Below, one piece after another: positions 46,532 through 55,828 of a stretch of DNA of 64,000 bases. Source of the DNA: Actinokineospora terrae (GTDB taxonomy: Bacteria; Actinomycetota; Actinomycetes; Mycobacteriales; Pseudonocardiaceae); assembly GCF_900111175.1 (NCBI RefSeq), contig NZ_FOGI01000001.1, positions 248,001 to 312,000 on the forward strand, written 5' to 3'. Within the stretch, counting starts at the first letter, position 1. Each line of letters begins with the position of its first letter. The translations under genes and the position numbers were made by a program. The notes under the pieces are model-generated. The model was not told the DNA's origin, ran no database searches, and saw only the letters and a list, made by a program, of their open reading frames with translations.

Positions 46532-47215
46532 TTACCTGCGGCGTTTGGCGGCGGCGATGAGTTGGGAGCGGAGTTCGGTGCGGGGGTGCTGGTCGCCGGG
46601 GAAGAGGAGGGTGGTGTGGGTGGGGGTGGCCAGGACCAGGACGGGGTCGCCGGGGCGGGGGATGTGGATGGGGTTGAAGGAGCGGGTCAGGGTGGTGGGC
46701 CCGCCGGGGTGGGTGACCGTGACGGTGGCCTTGGGGGACTCGTGGTCGGCGCCGGTGGCCTGGACGTGGGTGATCTCGCCGGTGTGGCGGGTGCCGTGGG
46801 CGATCAGCTCCTCGACCAGGGGGTCGTAGGTCGCCCGCTGCCGGGCCTGGGAGACGAAGAGCAGCGTGCCCGCCAAGGTGCACGACAGCAGGTACGCGCC
46901 GATGCCGAGGCGTAGCCAGTCGGTGTCGGGCAGACCGGCGAGGACCAGCGCCAGACCCACGCTCAACGACGTTGCCAGCAGCGCGTAGGGGAGCGCCAGG
47001 AACACGGCGGCCAGCAGCACCACCGCGCAGACCACGATCCGCGCGACGAACGCCTCCGCCCCGCCGGTGAGCTGCTCGTACAGCGTCCACCCCGCGAACG
47101 CCGCGACGAGGCAAGCCACCACGGCGGCCGGGGTGCGAAGGCGCCTGCGCAGCGCCGAAGGGGGTGGGGGAGGCGGGGTGTCGCGGGGGTCGACGGGCAC
47201 CGTCAGCTCGGCCAT
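46532..47215 (-). CDS. Membrane protein with C-terminal soluble domain
   Basis: 227 residues. A Pro-rich N-terminus is followed by four transmembrane helices between residues 30 and 125, then a beta-rich domain (THTGEITHVQATGADHESPKATVTVTHPGG, PRPGDPVLVLATPT) like those of DUF3592-type proteins. ATG 47215. Function unknown. Divergent from the ArsR/MFS operon. Confidence 0.75.
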   Translation of the reverse strand: MAELTVPVDPRDTPPPPPPSALRRRLRTPAAVVACLVAAFAGWTLYEQLTGGAEAFVARIVVCAVVLLAAVFLALPYALLATSLSVGLALVLAGLPDTDWLRLGIGAYLLSCTLAGTLLFVSQARQRATYDPLVEELIAHGTRHTGEITHVQATGADHESPKATVTVTHPGGPTTLTRSFNPIHIPRPGDPVLVLATPTHTTLLFPGDQHPRTELRSQLIAAAKRRR

Positions 47216-47275
47216 GCGCGGAGCAGATCACGGCGCGCGAACCGGGGCTTGACCGGGGGCGGCTCGTCGGCGATC

Positions 47276-47307
47276 CTGAAAGGGAACTTTCGAAAGAGTC
47301 CTTTCAG
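47276..47307. promoter_or_regulatory. Nested palindrome, candidate ArsR-type operator
   Basis: CTGAAAGG (47276-47283) and CCTTTCAG (47300-47307) flank the central palindrome CTTTCGAAAG (47287-47296). It ends 14 bp before the ArsR start, a position suited to autorepression. Confidence 0.7.
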
Positions 47308-47321
47308 ATCGGGGTCGTGCG

Positions 47322-47909
47322 ATGGCCGAGCTGCCCGAGCGGATGCGGATCCGCGACGTCGAGCTGATGCGCGCGCTGGCGCACCCGCTGCGGGTCGCGC
47401 TGCTGAGCTACCTGATGGCGGTCGGCCCCAGGACGGCCAGCGAGTGCGCGGCGGCGGTCGACTCGTCCGCGTCCAACTGCAGCTGGCACCTGCGGCAGCT
47501 GGCCAAGTGGGGGCTGGTCGAGCCGGTCCCCGGCGCGGACGGTCGGGAGCGGCCGTGGCAGCCGACGCAGGTGGGCCTCGAGGTCGGCGAGTTCGACCCG
47601 GACCCGGCGATCCGGGGCGCGCAGCTCGCGGTGTTCGGCGCCGCCCTGGGCAACGAGCAGGTCCTGACCCAGCGCTACATCGACGTCGCCGGTGATCTCG
47701 ACCCGCAGTGGCGGCGGGCCTCGCAGCTCAACCAGTACTCGATGCGCATCAGCCCGGACGAGCTGGCCGCGCTCAACGACAAGATCGACGCCCTGGTCCG
47801 CCCGTACGTGTCGACGATCCGCGAGGACGCCCCCGACGACGCGCGCCCGGTCCAGGCCAGTTGGCGGGCGTTCCTGCGCATCGAGGCGGACGGTCGGTCG
47901 AGCGAATGA
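47322..47909 (+). CDS. ArsR-like winged-helix regulator
   Basis: 195 residues with a winged helix in the first 90 (LMRALAHPLRVALLSYLMAVGPRTASECAAAVDSSASNCSWHLRQLAKWGLVEPV) and a helical C-terminus. No metal-binding Cys pair is seen, so a drug or small-molecule signal is more likely than metal. ATG 47322. The stop overlaps the MFS start (ATGA), the usual regulator/exporter pair. Confidence 0.9.
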   Translation: MAELPERMRIRDVELMRALAHPLRVALLSYLMAVGPRTASECAAAVDSSASNCSWHLRQLAKWGLVEPVPGADGRERPWQPTQVGLEVGEFDPDPAIRGAQLAVFGAALGNEQVLTQRYIDVAGDLDPQWRRASQLNQYSMRISPDELAALNDKIDALVRPYVSTIREDAPDDARPVQASWRAFLRIEADGRSSE

Positions 47910-49111
47910 GAGACCTGTTGGGGCGCGGGCCGTTCGCCCGTTTGTGGCTGGCGGGGCTGTTCGAGGAGGCCGCCGAGTGGATGGCGCAGGTCGCGCTGCC
48001 GGTCTACATCTACCAGAGCACCGGGTCGGCCGGGTCGACGGCGCTGGCCATGGTCGCCGGATTGTTGCCGACCGTGCTGCTTAGCCCGGTCACCGGCGTG
48101 CTGGTCGACCGGTGGGACCGCGGGAAGGTGCTGCTCGGGGTCTGCGTGCTGCAAGCGCTGGTGTTGTTACCGCTGCTGGTGGGGCGGGGGTCCGCGTTGG
48201 TGATCGCTGTGCTGGTGGGGCAGTCCGCGGTTGCCTCGGTGTTCGAGCCGACCAGGTCCGCGATGCTGCCCGCCGTCGTCCCCGCCGACCGGTTGACCGC
48301 CGCGAACGGCCTGATGGGCTTCAACAGCAGCGTCGCGCGACTTGCGGGCAGCGCCCTCGGCGGGATCGTGCTCGGCGCTTTCGGCTTGGAGTGGGTGATT
48401 GTAGGCGCGGTGGGGGCACTGGCCGCGGCCGCGGTGCTGCTGCTGCCCGCGATGCCGGGGTCGTCCGTGGTGGTCGTGCCCGCGGCGGTGTTCCGGCAGT
48501 GGCTGGCGGGCGTCGCCGAGTTCGGTCGCGGTCCACTTCGGACTCTAGGGGTCAGCCTGGTGCTGGTTTCCCTTGCGCAGGGGATGTTCCTGGTGCTGTT
48601 CGTGGTCTTCGTGACCGGTCCGCTCGGCGCGGGAGAGGCCGAGGTCGGACTGCTGCGCGGAGTCCAGGCGATCGGTGGCCTCGCGGCCGGGATCGCCCTC
48701 GCGACCGTGGTCCGCGGCGCGCGCCCGGGCACCCTGCTCGGCTGGGGCGGCGTGGCGTTCGCCGCGCTGTCGGCGTCCATCTGGAACATGCCGTCGATCA
48801 GCACCGCCATCACGCTCTACATCGGACTCTTCGCTCTCATCGGCGCCCCTGCCGTGGTCGCCACCACCGGCTCACTGACCCTCCTGCAATCCACCGTCCC
48901 CCCGGACCGCACCGGCCGCGTGATGACCACGGCCTTCGCCGGGATGGCCGCCTTCCAGGCCGTCGGCATGCTGGCCACCGGCGCCCTCGCGGAACTCGTC
49001 CCCCTCGTGGTCCTACTCGACACCCAAGCGGCCCTACTCCTCGCGGCAGGCGTAGTCGCCCTGGTCGGCCTGCGTAAAAGCACCCGACGCCACGACGTGG
49101 TCCTGGCATAG
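47906..49111 (+). CDS. MFS transporter (MefA-like)
   Basis: 401 residues, twelve transmembrane segments. Motif A appears as GVLVDRWDRGKVL near residue 63, and FNSSVARLAGSALGG near 138 is typical of macrolide-efflux MefA-like transporters. Likely exports a drug or metabolite under control of the ArsR-like protein. ATG 47906 overlaps the regulator stop. Confidence 0.93.
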   Translation: MRDLLGRGPFARLWLAGLFEEAAEWMAQVALPVYIYQSTGSAGSTALAMVAGLLPTVLLSPVTGVLVDRWDRGKVLLGVCVLQALVLLPLLVGRGSALVIAVLVGQSAVASVFEPTRSAMLPAVVPADRLTAANGLMGFNSSVARLAGSALGGIVLGAFGLEWVIVGAVGALAAAAVLLLPAMPGSSVVVVPAAVFRQWLAGVAEFGRGPLRTLGVSLVLVSLAQGMFLVLFVVFVTGPLGAGEAEVGLLRGVQAIGGLAAGIALATVVRGARPGTLLGWGGVAFAALSASIWNMPSISTAITLYIGLFALIGAPAVVATTGSLTLLQSTVPPDRTGRVMTTAFAGMAAFQAVGMLATGALAELVPLVVLLDTQAALLLAAGVVALVGLRKSTRRHDVVLA

Positions 49112-49145
49112 TCACCGCCATGATCCACACCGGTGGCGGCCCGGC

Positions 49146-49901
49146 ATGAAGCTCGTGGCGGAGGACTACGGCGGTGGCGGGCCGGTACTGGTCGCCCTGC
49201 ACGGCACTTTCGGCACCGGCGCCACGTTCCACCGCCTGGCCGCGGACCTGCGGGGACGCGTCCGCGTCATCGCGCCCGACCAGCGAGGCCACGGCCGCAC
49301 CGGCCCTGCCTCCCGCTACACGCTCGCCGACTTCACCGCCGACGCCGCGGAGTTCGTCGACGGCCTCGACCTCGGCCCGGTCGTCGTCCTCGGCCACTCG
49401 CTGGGCGGGCTCATCGCCTTCCACCTGGCGGCCCGGCACCCGGCGCTGGTCCGCGCCCTCATCGTCGAGGACGCCGCGGCCATCAACTCCGCCACACTCG
49501 ACGTCACCGACTGGCCCACCTCGGCTCCCACCCGGGAAGCCCTCGCGGCGGCCCTGGTCGAGCGCGGCATTCCCGACCCCGCCTACTTCATGCAGAGCGC
49601 GGTCCCCACTGACGCGGGCGGCTGGCGGTTCCTCTTCTCGTGGTCGGACATGACGACCGTCCAGCGAGAGGCCCTGGGCGACTGGTGGCCGGACTGGCTG
49701 GCAGGCACGCGGCCCACCCTTCTCCTGCGGGGCGCGCGCAGTCCGCTGCTGTCCGCCGCCGAGGCCGACGAGATGGTCACCCGGCGCCCCGACACGGTGC
49801 TGACCACCTTCGCCGAGTCCGGCCACTGGATCCACGACGACGAGCCCGCCGCGTTCGCCGAGCGGGTGGCTGCCTTCGTGGACGGGCTAGGTCGTCGGTA
49901 G
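49146..49901 (+). CDS. Alpha/beta-hydrolase
   Basis: 251 residues with the classic triad setting: oxyanion HGTFGTG near 19, nucleophile elbow GHSLGG near 82, and ESGHWIH near 223. The acid residue is not obvious in LLLRGARSPLLS. Broad hydrolase family; substrate unknown. 34 bp after the MFS gene and perhaps cotranscribed. Its last 15 bp overlap the convergent amidase gene. Confidence 0.92.
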   Translation: MKLVAEDYGGGGPVLVALHGTFGTGATFHRLAADLRGRVRVIAPDQRGHGRTGPASRYTLADFTADAAEFVDGLDLGPVVVLGHSLGGLIAFHLAARHPALVRALIVEDAAAINSATLDVTDWPTSAPTREALAAALVERGIPDPAYFMQSAVPTDAGGWRFLFSWSDMTTVQREALGDWWPDWLAGTRPTLLLRGARSPLLSAAEADEMVTRRPDTVLTTFAESGHWIHDDEPAAFAERVAAFVDGLGRR

Positions 49902-51443
49902 GTAGCGCGGGGCGTGGCGGATCGGGTAGGCCTTCTCGAAGGCGGCTGCCAGGGAGAGGATCTTGGCGTCCGACCACTGGGGGCCGATGAAGGAGAGGCC
50001 GATGGGGAGGTGGCCCACGTAGCCCGCGGGGACGGTGGTGGAGGGGTAGCCGGAGGCCGCGGCGGGGGTCGAGGTGCCGAGGATGTAGGCGTCGCCCGCT
50101 GTGTAGTCGGTGGGCCAGGCGGGGCTGTTGGTGGGGGCGATGATGGCGTCGAGGTGGTGCGCAGCGAGGGTTTCGTCGATGGAGCGCCGGGCGAGGGTCG
50201 TGGTGGTCTGGCGCTGCCTGCGGTAGGTGGGGTCATCGGGGCCGGGGGCGGTCGCGGCCTGTTCGAAGAGTTCCTGGCCGAACTTGCTCAGCTCCACCGG
50301 GTCGCGGCGGTTGAAGTCGACAAGAGCCTGGATGGTCTGCGGTGCCCGCGGGCGGTGCTGGAGGTAGATCGGAAGGTCACGGGCGATCTCGGTGATGAGG
50401 GCGGGGAACTCGACCTCGGCGATCTCGGCCTGGTACGGCAGGTCAACGTCTACCACCGTGGCACCCTGCGCGCGGAGGAGCGACACGTTGCGCTCCACGA
50501 TCCGGTCCACGTCCTTGTCCACGCCCGCGTTACGCCAAACGCCGATCCGAGCGCCACGGAGTGCGCGCGGCCGGATAGCGCTGGCGTAGTCGGTGGGCTG
50601 AGTGCTCGGGTACGCCAGGGTGGCCTTATCGCTGCGGTCACGGCCCTGAAGCACAGACAGGGTAATCGCGACGTCCTCGACGTTGCGGGCCATCGGGCCT
50701 GCCGTGTCCTGCTCCAGCGAGATCGGAACCACACCGGTACGGCTAACCAGGCCCAGGCTGGGCTTGTGTCCCACGATGCCGTTCGCGGCCGAGGGGCACA
50801 CGATCGAGCCGTCCGTCTCCGTGCCGATGGCCACCTGCGCGAGACTCGCCGCGACGGCCGCACCGGAACCGGACGACGACCCACACGGGTTGCGGTCGAG
50901 CACGTAAGGGTTGTTGGTCTGCCCACCGACCCCCGACCACCCCGACGTCGAGTGGGTGGAGCGGAAGTTAGCCCACTCGGACAAGTTGGCCTTACCGAGC
51001 ACCACCGCCCCCGCCTGCCGCAACCGCGCTACCAGCGTCGCGTCAGCCGATGGGGGAGACCCGAGCAGTGCGCGCGAACCGGCGGTGGTGGTTAGTCCAC
51101 GCGTGTCGATGTTGTCCTTCAGCAGGACCGGGATGCCGTCCAACGGCCCTCGGCTGTGACCGGACCGACGACGCTGGTCGCTCGCCTTGGCCTGCGCGAG
51201 CGCGGTGTCGTCGACCTTCAGGACCGCGTTGACCTTCACGTCCACGGTCTTGATCCGGTCGAGGTAGGTCTGGGTCAACCGGACGGAACTAAGCGAACCC
51301 CGGTCCATCAACCGCTGGAGTTGCGGGATGGTCGCCCGGTCCAGGTCGAAGCCAAGAGCCGGGCTCGCCGTCGCCACCTCGCCGGGCAGCACCGTGGACA
51401 GCAGGGTCAGGCCGAGGATCGCGATCAATCGCTGCACGCGCAC
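49887..51443 (-). CDS. Secreted amidase (amidase signature family)
   Basis: 518 residues with a signal peptide (MRVQRLIAILGLTLLSTVLPGEVATAS). The amidase signature has the Ser-cisSer-Lys triad: Lys in GIPVLLKDNIDT near 108, the Gly/Ser-rich PCGSSSGSGAAVAASLA near 187, and the nucleophile in TETDGSIVCPSA near 213. It would hydrolyse amides outside the cytoplasm. GTG or ATG start near 51443. Divergent from the injection-system cluster with a 155-bp gap. Confidence 0.93.
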   Translation of the reverse strand: MRVQRLIAILGLTLLSTVLPGEVATASPALGFDLDRATIPQLQRLMDRGSLSSVRLTQTYLDRIKTVDVKVNAVLKVDDTALAQAKASDQRRRSGHSRGPLDGIPVLLKDNIDTRGLTTTAGSRALLGSPPSADATLVARLRQAGAVVLGKANLSEWANFRSTHSTSGWSGVGGQTNNPYVLDRNPCGSSSGSGAAVAASLAQVAIGTETDGSIVCPSAANGIVGHKPSLGLVSRTGVVPISLEQDTAGPMARNVEDVAITLSVLQGRDRSDKATLAYPSTQPTDYASAIRPRALRGARIGVWRNAGVDKDVDRIVERNVSLLRAQGATVVDVDLPYQAEIAEVEFPALITEIARDLPIYLQHRPRAPQTIQALVDFNRRDPVELSKFGQELFEQAATAPGPDDPTYRRQRQTTTTLARRSIDETLAAHHLDAIIAPTNSPAWPTDYTAGDAYILGTSTPAAASGYPSTTVPAGYVGHLPIGLSFIGPQWSDAKILSLAAAFEKAYPIRHAPRYLPTT

Positions 51444-51598
51444 CCGGGTGATTCAAACCTGGACCGCGGGCCACGTCAACGACTCCCGGTTGCCCGTTGG
51501 GGAAGCCGCCCGTTCCCCCACCGACGGCGCGGCGCGGGTGTCCGCGCCGACCCGGGCGCGCGATAGTCGACCGCAGGTCAGCACACGCGGGAGGCGCG

Positions 51599-52258
51599 GT
51601 GATTCACGAGGTCGACCTGTGCCTGCGGCGGTTGGTCCGCGACGACGCCCTGCTCGGCGGCGACGTGGACGTCGCGTTCGAGGCGCCGACCAAGGACTGG
51701 GCGTCGCGCCGCAACGCGCCCACCGTCAACGTCTACCTCTACGACGTGCGCGAGGACATGCGCCGTAGGCAACGCGGGCTGCACAACGAGTACACCGACG
51801 GCGTGGTCACCGCCCGCCACATGCCACCCCGCTACTTCAAGCTCTCTTACCTCGTCACCGCGTGGACCCAACGCCCGGAAGATGAGCACAGGCTCCTGTC
51901 GTCCCTCTTGAGTCGATTCCTGCGCTATGAGGCGATCCCGGCGGAACTCCTCGAAGGTACCCTTGCCAGCCTCGGTCTCCCCCTGCCGATGACGGTCGCC
52001 CTACCGCCACCGGAGGACCGTGCCTTCGCCGATGTGTGGTCCGCGCTGGGTGGCGAACTCAAGCCGTCACTCGACATCGTCGTGTCCGCGCCTATGGAGA
52101 CCGGACGCGTCTTCCCAGCAGGCCCACCCGCCAGCGAGGGTGTTCGCCTGGAGGTCGGCGGCGATCACGCGGTCGCGCACAACGTGCCCCAAGACAGCAC
52201 ACCCGGCCATGTGCCGGAGCGGGTCGCGATGACCAGGGTCCGGAGGGGGCAGCAGTGA
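51599..52258 (+). CDS. DUF4255 protein, injection-system cap/terminator (Pvc16-like)
   Basis: 219 residues. The N-terminal DUF4255/Pvc16 domain shows DVAFEAPTKDWASRRNAPTVNVYLYDVREDMRRRQ near 20-60 and PPRYFKLSYLVTAWTQRPEDEHRLLSSLL near 79. In contractile injection systems this protein caps the tube end and binds the sheath. GTG 51599 follows GGGAGG. First gene of the CIS cluster, coupled to the ATPase by a 4-bp overlap. Confidence 0.92.
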   Translation: MIHEVDLCLRRLVRDDALLGGDVDVAFEAPTKDWASRRNAPTVNVYLYDVREDMRRRQRGLHNEYTDGVVTARHMPPRYFKLSYLVTAWTQRPEDEHRLLSSLLSRFLRYEAIPAELLEGTLASLGLPLPMTVALPPPEDRAFADVWSALGGELKPSLDIVVSAPMETGRVFPAGPPASEGVRLEVGGDHAVAHNVPQDSTPGHVPERVAMTRVRRGQQ

Positions 52259-54258
52259 CCGACACCAGCGTTGTGCACTTGTTCGACCGTCTAGCAGCCT
52301 TGGAACAACGCATCCGTGACGCCGTAGCGCTCAGACGCGCCGGTGACCCCAACCCGGATGACCCATTCCGTGGGCTCTACCTGTCCGAGGAAGCCATAGA
52401 CGCGCTGTTCGCCGATAGCCGCTCACCGTTCCCGCTGCCCGGCGACCTCGACCCGTCAGGCCTGTCCGACCGCTTGACCAGTCTGGTGCCTCTTAGCCCA
52501 CTGGACACCGAGTTGCTGCTCATCGCCGTGGCCCCCGACATCGATAGCCGCTTCGAGCAGTTCTATGGCTACCTCAACGACGACGTCACCCGCCGCCGCG
52601 CCAGCGTCGGACTCGCCCTGCGCCTGTGCGGGGTCCCCGAGGCCTCCGCCCCGGCCAGGGCCAGGCTCGACGCCGACGCCCCGCTCATCACCTCGGGCCT
52701 GCTCGTCGTCGACGACCGCGACCGACCCCTGCTGTCCCGCTCACTGCGCGTACCCGACCGCGTCGTGGCCCACCTGCTCGGTGACACCCGACTGGACCCC
52801 GGCATCACCGGATTCGCCTCCGTCACCACCGAGTTCGACGCGCTACCGGGCAGCGAACTGCTCGCCAGGGCCTTCGCGGGCGGCGTCCGGTCGGTCTACC
52901 TGCGCGAGCAACCCGGTTGCGGTGCCGGGGAAACCGCGGCGGCGGCCCTCGCCGAGGCGGGCTTCGCCGCGCTGACCGTCGACACCGGCCGACTCCCCGG
53001 CGACCACCCCGAGGACATCGCCCGCGCCCTGCTGCGCGAGGCACTCCTGCGCGGCGCCGGCATCGTCATCGGCCCGATCGACGCGGACGGCACGCCCTTG
53101 CCTCTTAGCCGACTCTCGCACCCGGCTGTACCGACCGTGCTGCACGGGACCGCGGTGTGGGACCCCAGGTGGAGCCCCATGCCGCCGGTGCAACACGACC
53201 TCCGCCCGCTCACGGCCGCCACCCGCACGGCCATCTGGCGGGCCAGTCTCGCGGGCAGGCTGGCGCCCGACACCGACCCCGGTGAGGTGACCGCTCACTT
53301 CGTGCTCGGCCCCGGCCAGATCCGGCACGCAGCGCACGCCGCCGAGCTGGCCGCCGTCGCATCCGGAAGCGCTGTCCGCGCCGAACACCTCCGGGCGGGC
53401 GCACGCGGCCAGAACGCCGCGGGCCTGCAACGCCTCGCGCGCCGCATCGAACCCGCCGTCGGTTGGGAAGACCTCGTACTGCCCGAACCGATCCTCATGG
53501 GGCTACGCGAACTCGCCGCCCGTGCCCGCCACCGCGACCGCGTCCTCGACGAGTGGCGCATGCGTCCTGGAGCGGGGCGCGGTAGGGGGGTCACGGGTCT
53601 TATGGCGGGGGACTCCGGTACGGGTAAGACCATGTCGGCGGAGGTCATCGCCGGCTCGCTGGGCATGGACCTCTACACGGTCAACCTGGCGACCGTGGTG
53701 GACAAGTACGTCGGCGAGACGGAGAAGAACCTGGAACGGATCTTCGCCGAGGCCGCGGGCGTCAACGGCGTCCTGCTCTTCGACGAGGCCGACGCGATCT
53801 TCGGCAAGCGCTCCGAGGTCCGCGACGCGCACGACCGCTACGCCAACATCGAGAGCGCGTACCTGTTGCAGCGCATGGAGACCTTCGAGGGCATCGCGCT
53901 GCTCTCGACCAACCTGCGCGCCAACCTCGACGAGGCGTTCACCCGCAGGCTCGACGTCGTCGTCGACTTCCCGGTCCCCGACGAGCGGCTGCGCCGACAG
54001 CTCTGGGACCGCTGCCTCGGCACCGCCCTGCCCCGCGGCGACGACCTCGACCTCGACTTCCTCGCCGACTCCTTCGAACTGGCAGGCGGCCACATCCGCT
54101 CCGCCGCCATCACCGCCGCCTACCTCTCCGCCGACGCCGCCGAACCCGTCTCCATGGCCCGCCTGGTCGGCGCCGTGGCCAGGGAATACCGCAAACTCGG
54201 CCGCCTCTGCCTCGAACGCGAGTTCGGCCGCTACCACGACGTGGCCATGGCAGGCTGA
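52255..54258 (+). CDS. Injection-system AAA+ ATPase (Pvc15-like)
   Basis: 667 residues. A divergent N-terminal half (winged-helix and degenerate ATPase-like region) precedes a complete AAA+ module: Walker A GDSGTGKT near 452, Walker B VLLFDEADAIFG near 507, sensor LLSTNLRANLDEAFTRRLD near 561. Pvc15/Afp15-type ATPases are essential for assembly of such particles. GTG 52255 overlaps the DUF4255 stop. Followed by an unusual 1.57-kb gap. Confidence 0.93.
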   Translation: MTDTSVVHLFDRLAALEQRIRDAVALRRAGDPNPDDPFRGLYLSEEAIDALFADSRSPFPLPGDLDPSGLSDRLTSLVPLSPLDTELLLIAVAPDIDSRFEQFYGYLNDDVTRRRASVGLALRLCGVPEASAPARARLDADAPLITSGLLVVDDRDRPLLSRSLRVPDRVVAHLLGDTRLDPGITGFASVTTEFDALPGSELLARAFAGGVRSVYLREQPGCGAGETAAAALAEAGFAALTVDTGRLPGDHPEDIARALLREALLRGAGIVIGPIDADGTPLPLSRLSHPAVPTVLHGTAVWDPRWSPMPPVQHDLRPLTAATRTAIWRASLAGRLAPDTDPGEVTAHFVLGPGQIRHAAHAAELAAVASGSAVRAEHLRAGARGQNAAGLQRLARRIEPAVGWEDLVLPEPILMGLRELAARARHRDRVLDEWRMRPGAGRGRGVTGLMAGDSGTGKTMSAEVIAGSLGMDLYTVNLATVVDKYVGETEKNLERIFAEAAGVNGVLLFDEADAIFGKRSEVRDAHDRYANIESAYLLQRMETFEGIALLSTNLRANLDEAFTRRLDVVVDFPVPDERLRRQLWDRCLGTALPRGDDLDLDFLADSFELAGGHIRSAAITAAYLSADAAEPVSMARLVGAVAREYRKLGRLCLEREFGRYHDVAMAG

Positions 54259-54351
54259 GCTCGACCCGAGGCTGTTCCTATCTCACACCCCCGTGTTCGC
54301 CTACCGCGAACCCGGCTTGCCTCGCCCCCACTACCCGCCTCAAACCCCGCG

Positions 54352-54441
54352 CCAACCAAGATCAACTCCGCTGGCCGGGGCCCTCCCTCCCGGGGCCTGG
54401 GGGCCCATCTCTGAACTTATCGAACCGGGCGGTTTGTCAAT
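54352..54441 (-). repeat. Repeat family A, copy 3
   Basis: 90 bp, reverse orientation relative to copies 1 and 2, ending in GGTTTGTCAAT and followed by GGCTGTGGAT. It starts 94 bp after the ATPase stop. Confidence 0.8.
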
Positions 54442-54959
54442 AGGGCCGCGAAAAGGCTGTGGATGGCTCGGGGGGTTGGGGATGGAAGGCCGGCCGGGTC
54501 TTCGGGAAGTGCGACTGGCGCGCGAGCCGCTTGAAGGCGCGCCGTGCGTTTCCTGTGGGACGCCGACGGCGGTTCGCCGATCCCGCGGTTGAGGCAGTTT
54601 GGGTGACCGCCAGCGGGATGGTGCCGGTGACCGCGATGGCCTAGGCCAGGGCTGGTTGGGTTTGACCAGCGCTACTCGGGACCGGAAGGCCATCACCGGC
54701 CGCAGGTCTTCCTGCCGGAAGCAAGCCCTGCGACACCTGCGCCCACCGACCGAGGGCGCTCCGTGGCTGTCCAGCACTACCTGCGTGCCACTTGCCGCCG
54801 CATATTCAGTCGCCGCGAACCCCTCCACGGCCCACCGCAAGGCATCCGGCGGCGGGCCAGCACGGCCCCGGCCACGGGTTCGCCCACCCCGAACCCCCGG
54901 CACACCCCACCAACCGCCCCGGAGCTTCCCCGCCGCCCGCCGCCCATCGCCCATCGCGA

Positions 54960-55440
54960 TGCCGCCCGCCAGCCCCCGATGCTGCCCGCCAGCCACCCCG
55001 GAATCGCCCGCCCCGATGCCACCGCCTCGACGTTGCCCGCCTCAACGCCGCCAACCTGCCCCGCCGCCCGCCTCAACGCCGCCTGCCTCGCCGCCGCCCA
55101 TCGCGCCGCCGCCCGCCTCGGCGCCGCCCGCCTCGGCGCCGCCTGACTCGGCGCCGCCTGTCCCGATGCCGCCCGACACCGCCCGACTGCCGCGACGCTG
55201 GCTGTCCCGATGCCGCCTGCCCGATGCCGCCTGCCTCGACGCTGCGTGCCTGGATGCTGCCCGACTGCCCTGCCGTCGCCTGCCTCGACGTTGCCCGCCC
55301 CGACACCGCCCGACTGCGCTGATGTTGCCCGCCCGACACCGCCCGCCTGCCTCGACGTCGCCCGCCCCGACGTCGCCCGACTGTCGCGACGCTGCCTGCC
55401 TCGGTGCTGCCCGCCTTGATGCCGCCCGTCGCCCGGCCCG
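54960..55440. repeat. Degenerate short repeats between two A copies
   Basis: About 480 bp of imperfect repeats built on CGCCGCCCGCCTCG, CGACGCTGCC and GATGCCGCC words, spacing mostly 12-20 bp, some adjacent units identical. No coding sense on either strand. Confidence 0.75.
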
Positions 55441-55450
55441 GAGTCGCCTG

Positions 55451-55539
55451 CCGATCAAGATCCACTCCGCGGCCGGGGCCCTCCCTCCCGGGGCCCGGGG
55501 GCCCATCTCCGAACCTATCGAGCCGGGCGGTTTGTCAAT
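55451..55539 (-). repeat. Repeat family A, copy 4
   Basis: 89 bp in the same orientation as copy 3, followed by GGCTGTGGAT and TTGTGGAC. It ends 289 bp before the sheath start. Confidence 0.85.
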
Positions 55540-55828
55540 AGGGGGTGGGCGGGGGCTGTGGATGGTTCGAGGCGTTGTGGACAAACGAACGTCGGCGGGG
55601 GCGTGGCCAGGGAGGGACTGTCGCGTGTGGAGAGTGACGAGGGCGCCTGAAGCGGCCATCGCGCGGTGGTCACGGCGTGTGTCTGGCGTACCCGCACGGG
55701 AAGTCGCGCGTGGCTGCCTCTTCGGGCAACCGGTGTTACCCCCCGGCGCCGTCGGGTGGCCCTGGGAGGCAGTGGGTATGCGCCGCCAGTATCGGATTCG
55801 TCAGCGGTCGACTCCTTGGAGGCAGGTC

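Larger units (their letters stand above)
54259..55828. other. 1.57-kb gene-free, repeat-rich gap inside the CIS operon
   Basis: No gene with a start signal or family resemblance was found. It contains two inverted copies of repeat A bracketing a long stretch of GCCCGCC/GCCTCGAC-type degenerate repeats. Frames through it give only Pro/Ala/Arg low-complexity peptides. Confidence 0.7.

Noticed and set aside
55042..55659. Minus-strand 205-codon frame of Arg/Gly/Ala repeats in the CIS gap
   Set aside because: Composition follows the DNA repeats only; no start signal or known domain.
54599..55828. Reading the sheath protein from an in-frame start at 54,599
   Set aside because: It would add 410 low-complexity residues running through repeat A; ATG 55,829 has a strong ribosome site and the canonical sheath N-terminus.
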